Positions 30,063 through 33,706 of a stretch of DNA of 33,706 bases are shown here, piece after piece. The notes beneath the pieces are model-generated. The model saw only the letters and a list, made by a program, of their open reading frames with translations, did not search any database and was not told the origin of the DNA. The position numbers and the translations under genes are program-made. Source of the stretch: Haplomitrium mnioides. Taxonomy: Eukaryota; Marchantiophyta; Haplomitriopsida; Calobryales. Positions within the stretch are counted from its first letter, which is position 1. Every line of letters begins with the position of its first letter. The stretch is from NCBI GenBank assembly GCA_049999725.1, contig JBNGIS010033957.1, positions 1-33,706 on the forward strand. Reading direction: 5' to 3'.

Positions 30063-31157
30063 TGGTGCTTTGGTAGTTCTTATAAGTAGCTTCGATAAAC
30101 TTAGTAGCTTCGGAATGCAATCTGATAGGTTCGGCGGATTAGAATAGCGTCGGGGTTGAATCTCGTTGCTTCGGCTAACTTAGTAGCCTTGGTGTAGCCT
30201 CGAGCGCTTCAAAGAACATCTCTGGCATCCAATGCTAGCGTTGCTTCACCAGCGACCGAATGAGCACTTTCGAGCTTTTGTCGAAACACTGATAAGTTGT
30301 TGTTTCAAAAAATGTGTTTCTAACTTTCAGAAAACACTCCGTCGCACTCTGCGAACTTTCAGAAATCAATGTTGAAACAGTGATGGATCATTGTTTCACC
30401 ACTGAATAGCACTTCTTTACAATCGAACTTTCTAAAAAGTTGAAATTTGAATTTTTGCACGCACCGATCTTTCAAAGTTCCTCCAATATAAAATGGTGAT
30501 AAATCACCACTTCCACTCCTTGACGACCTTTTGAAAAGCTTCTATCAGTGCTGAAATGCTGATATATCCCCGACTCGGTCTTGCTTCCTCTTCAATTCTG
30601 AAATTTTCTTCAAGATTTCAGTTGTTTGAAATTTGAAGATTGCTCACTCAATTCTTGACGAAATAGGACAATTCAAGTTGTTGCGTGATCAGAATTGAAT
30701 TGCGCTCCTCTTTGTGATGAGTTTGATCCAAAATTTCCCAGAATTGATGAAGAATATTTGAAATTGTGAAAACTGCAATCTGGTGGAATCTGAGTCGATT
30801 CTTGATGAAATCTCTTGATTCCTTTTTGCAAATGATTGCCTCTCCTGGACGACCTTGATTCCTTCCCCAAGTGACTCCAATTCTGCCTGGTTGCTTCAAA
30901 AGTTTTGAATTCCTCCCTGCTCTTCAAGAAATTCTCTTAACCAATATAATATAATATAAAATTATAAAATATTGTAATTTAAGAATTTAGAAGATATGAG
31001 GAGTGGAAAAAAAAAGAAAAATAAAATAGTGCATAGTTATAATATGGCGAATCAAAGTTGAAGAACTTTGTTTTTGTTTTTTTTTAATTTAGAAAAAAAA
31101 ATTTAAATTTTTTTTTTGAAAAATATGGAAATCAGCTAGAGAACAGTGCTGATAACG

Positions 31158-31437
31158 TGTTGAATGTCAAGCCCATTAGCTCATGCAATGCAAATGAAGA
31201 ATGTGAGAACAAGCATGTGTGATCAAATCTCAAATCTTCTTCTCCTTCTCTTCTCTCTCTTCAATCTCATATATCTCATATCATAATGTGTATGTATGTA
31301 CAAAAGAGATAGGATAACAAGGTAATATGCTAATCACATAGGATTAGCACTAACCCTAATCCTAATCATATAATCTAATCATAGGTTAAGGACTAATGCT
31401 ATATTAGCCTAATCATCTTACTACATGTATTATAATA
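31158..31437 (-). repeat. copia 5' LTR
   Basis: 280 bp, the same length as its partner with no indels. The sequence just inside it, in element sense, is CGTTATCAGCACTGTTC, the expected position of the primer-binding site. I could not match it to a specific tRNA. LTR contents include CT-rich TCTTCTCCTTCTC runs and repeated CCTAATCATA-like phrases. Confidence 0.93.
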
Positions 31438-31557
31438 AACTTTTGTTTATGCCTTCTTTGGAAGATTGCATATCTTGGCATTTGGTTGGTTTTACTCTAT
31501 TAGAATTTGTATTTGAATTTGTTTACTCATTTGGAGTTCGTCTTTGAGTTCTTTTAC
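31438..31557 (+). repeat. gypsy 5' LTR, second part
   Basis: It continues the LTR interrupted at 23403, with CTTGGCATTTGG, GAATTTGTTTACTCATTTGG and GAGTTCGTCTTTGAGTTC, ending TTTTACA. Directly after it comes a primer-binding site. Confidence 0.8.
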
Positions 31558-31575
31558 ATTGGTATCAAAACTATA
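31558..31575 (+). other. primer-binding site, initiator Met-tRNA type
   Basis: TTGGTATCAAAACTA sits exactly at the inner edge of the gypsy LTR. It matches the usual plant TGGTATCAGAGC with small changes. It shows that the split LTR is a 5' LTR and that the element's body lies to the right on the plus strand. Confidence 0.75.
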
Positions 31576-32870
31576 TATTCTTTCAAATGAGAGTTATATG
31601 GAGAATCAAGAAACAAATGGAGTAGTGATTCAAGAAATGCAAAGAAGAGAGCGGTGTGCATTTTCCAAAGCTAAAAGCATATGATAAAACGATGGTTCTT
31701 GATGTAGTTGATAACTTTTTATTTGATTGTAAGCAATACTTCAAAACTACAAGTACAAGAGAATATGGTGACAAATTTTTCTTGCAACAAGTCAATTAGA
31801 TGGAGTTGCAAAGAATTTGTGGAGATTTAAAATAGAGCAAGCAAAATATGGGTTTGTTATTATGAGCATGGCTAACTGATATGATTCATTACCTTCTATC
31901 ATAGAAGGCTAAGCTATGCTTTCAACCAACTTTACCAATTGTACGTATGTCAACAAATGAGGTTGTATATATAGTGCTATATATGGTGCAATAATTGGCA
32001 CTTATCAATGTGGAGCATAAGCGTCTATGCCAAAATTTATGATGTTTTTAATGTTGACAATGTGCTCATAGGATTATAAATTTCTCATGTCACCAAGATC
32101 AACCTTGCACTCTTGACCAAGCAACAATAGTAGAAGAAGATAACTAGAGCAATGATAAATTGCAATAAAATCAATCAAGCTATTTCTTGAAAACTTCATT
32201 GGTTCCAATAGAATTAAAAGTTTGGCAAGAATTCAAAGTACCTTATTTCATCTTAATAGTACAATTGATAATCATTTGTGTAGGATGTGAAGAATTGTGA
32301 GAGCTCTGAGCAATTTTTGTAATTGCATTTTACTAGAAGAATCAAAGCAAAGCTATACCTATAGAAGGCACTTTTGTGACTATGGTTGATGGCCAAAAAC
32401 ATAATGTATTGATGATTTTCTAAATCAATTAAGTGGTGCACGATTGATTTTTAAACTTGATCTCTAAAGTGGTTATTAGCAAAATCCTATCAAGCGGAAT
32501 GATGTGCTTAATACAACTTTTTGCACAAGATATGTGCATTTTAACTCAAAAAATTCATCAAAAATTAATGCATTTGATCTATTAGAATAGTTGAGGTATT
32601 GATGAGACTAAATATACGATTAAATTAGTTTTGGTATTCTTGGATGATATTCTTATCTTTAGTAGTTGAACATTGTGAATATATATCAAAGAAATATTGC
32701 AAATATTGCATTAGTGAAAGTTCTATTGTAAGAGGTCCGAATATGAATCTAGACACAAGAGGTAGCTCATCTAGAGCATAATGTATCTATGAATGATATC
32801 AAGATAAAGGAAACAAGAACTTGCTGAAAGCTTGTTGATGAATTGATGATGAAGTAAATGCATATTTGTT
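31576..32870 (+). pseudogene. decayed Ty3/gypsy gag-pol, plus strand
   Basis: Just after the PBS the sequence matches the gag start of the complete gypsy element (MENQETNGVVIQEMQ). Then come HFPKLKAYDKTM and FLFDCKQYFKTTSTRE, both gag. Near 32370-32420 GTFVTMVDGQKHNVL is the protease end. It runs directly into RT (FLNQLSGARLIFKLDL), with the RT N-terminus deleted. The palm FLDDILIFS lies at about 32636-32664. Stops are frequent and recognisable homology fades by 32870, before RNase H. Confidence 0.8.
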
Positions 32871-33706
32871 TGAGCTTCATAATTGTATTTTAGTAATTCT
32901 TGTATTTGTCATAATTCTCTATCTTCATTTGTAACAAAACTTTTGGTTTAAGCTTGAGCGTCTCGTGCGAAAGGAGAACAAATGGTTTTAGATTTGGCTT
33001 ACAAAGATAGGCTGGGATATTATCGAACAATTAATCACAAAAAGTTGGAATGGAAAGACTAAAAGCCAGAAACAAAAATGAAACAATATTCATAAAAACA
33101 AAATAATCAACAAATACAAAAACAAAGCAATTCATATATAGGAAAGTTTGACACGAGTCTTGATATGTTTATTATATTTTCGTTTAATCTATAGCTAATA
33201 TGAGAAACAAAATGTAGAAATAGTGACTTTGTTCTTATGAAGTGGTTCTTTATGTAACAATTGAACCTAGTCCATTGTCTATGGAAAGTTGTAGTGATGA
33301 GAATTGAACACGCTTATGAATCAATTTTAGGAATCTTCTATTTTCATCTACAAAGTTATTGCAAATTTTAAGGCATGTATGTTGTTTGAAGACAACAGGG
33401 AAAATCCAAAAATTTGACTTCACCAAGCTTGTATGGTAAGAAGAAAGAGCCAAAAAAATTCATATTCTTCCAAAGATTCATCGAGAGGTAAGAAATATTG
33501 GCTAGCCTAATCTACGAAAGATATTTTGTTAAAGTGTTCATGGATTATCTAAGAACAGCCGCTACTTTGAACCAGGAACCGCTACTGGGTTCTTGTTTCA
33601 CTTGGCAGTCGAATTTTATTTTTTTTTGAAGATTTGGCATTCAAAAACATCAAATTTAAAACTAAAATCTTCTTTTCGAAAAAAAATTTGTTTTTTATTA
33701 ACAAAA
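32871..33706. other. no gene seen; carries one arm of a long inverted repeat
   Basis: AT-rich sequence with only one short frame (33250-33453, minus, 67 residues, no recognised family). The inverted-repeat arm at 33557-33598 is its one notable feature. Confidence 0.5.
33557..33598 (-). repeat. right arm of a long-distance inverted repeat
   Basis: Reverse complement of 2246-2287 with about five mismatches and no indels. Internally it holds two copies of AGTAGCGG 20 bp apart. Past the arm the plus strand reads CACTTGGCAGTCGAATT. The left arm's counterpart of that flank falls in the assembly gap, and TTCGA also ends the sequence left of the gap. Confidence 0.75.

Larger units (their letters stand above)
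29004..31157 (-). other. long copia 5' leader
   Basis: About 2.15 kb lie between the 5' LTR and the gag start, long for a copia leader. It holds an 18-bp triplicate (30009-30062), a moderately GC-richer stretch with many TTCGG words (about 30000-30300) and the perfect 82-bp palindrome at 29515-29596. Overlapping minus-strand frames near 30648-30927 (up to 84 residues) match nothing I know. It may contain captured or regulatory sequence. Confidence 0.6.
23404..31437 (-). mobile_element. Ty1/copia retrotransposon, inactive, nested in a gypsy LTR
   Basis: An 8.03-kb element read on the minus strand. Its LTRs are 23404-23683 (3') and 31158-31437 (5'). The target duplication is AGCTT (23399-23403) against AACTT (31438-31442), one mismatch. 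Order in element sense is LTR, ~2.1-kb leader, gag with zinc knuckle, protease, integrase, reverse transcriptase, RNase H, LTR. Integrase before RT is diagnostic of Ty1/copia. The two LTRs differ at about six of 280 positions by eye, mostly transitions, so the insertion is fairly young, yet the coding frames already hold many stops. Confidence 0.93.

Noticed and set aside
30648-30927. Overlapping minus-strand ORFs of 63-84 residues
   Set aside because: Several frames are open at once in the copia leader with no homology; kept only as part of the leader observation.

Overview
This window is plant nuclear DNA dominated by nested, decayed LTR retrotransposons. It holds one well-preserved gene, a 1,000-residue-class PPR-DYW organelle RNA-editing factor on the minus strand (18180 to about 21865), and one decayed gene for an amino-DNA-methyltransferase (431-1545, plus strand). 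A DYW protein built from almost identical tandem P-L-S triplets, with an OSB-like PDF motif in front, in AT-rich retrotransposon-filled DNA, suggests a non-seed land plant, most likely a fern. This is inference; nothing in the window names the species. A 100-N assembly gap lies at 2146-2245.

Layout. 1-2145: an 11-unit, 24-bp minisatellite made of two alternating palindromes; a broken beta-class N4/N6 DNA-methyltransferase gene with a probable intron and two in-frame stops; then a related but degenerate ~37-bp minisatellite. 2246-6450: the 3' end of a plus-strand Ty3/gypsy chromovirus (integrase tail and 3' LTR) abutting the pol gene of a minus-strand Ty3/gypsy relic. 6451-11714: no recognisable intact gene; a short repeat, and about 2 kb whose minus strand reads as a decayed Lys/Glu-rich, coiled-coil-like sequence. 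11720-16640: a structurally complete minus-strand chromovirus with two ~390-bp LTRs, a CTCCC target duplication, PBS, gag-PR-RT-RH-IN and chromodomain, all inactivated by stops. 16646-18179: spacer with a 38-bp triplicate and a GC-rich foldback island. 18180-21865: the PPR-DYW gene, probably three exons. 22491-33000: a solo-type gypsy LTR; a second gypsy LTR split by an 8.03-kb minus-strand Ty1/copia element (23404-31437; 280-bp LTRs, about 98% alike by eye); then the decayed gag and RT of the plus-strand gypsy element that owned the split LTR. The last ~800 bp hold no gene, but 33557-33598 is an inverted copy of the sequence just right of the assembly gap.

How it fits together. The only gene likely to work is the PPR-DYW protein, expected to enter mitochondria or plastids, bind a specific RNA and deaminate one cytidine. 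The rest is transposon archaeology: several related chromovirus LTRs in both orientations, with one copia insertion clearly younger than the gypsy LTR it split. The most notable signals are the DNA-methyltransferase relic between palindromic minisatellites, the PDF motif spliced in frame onto the PPR array, the recently amplified 303-bp PPR triplets, a perfect 82-bp palindrome in the copia leader, and the 31-kb-spaced inverted repeat beside the gap.
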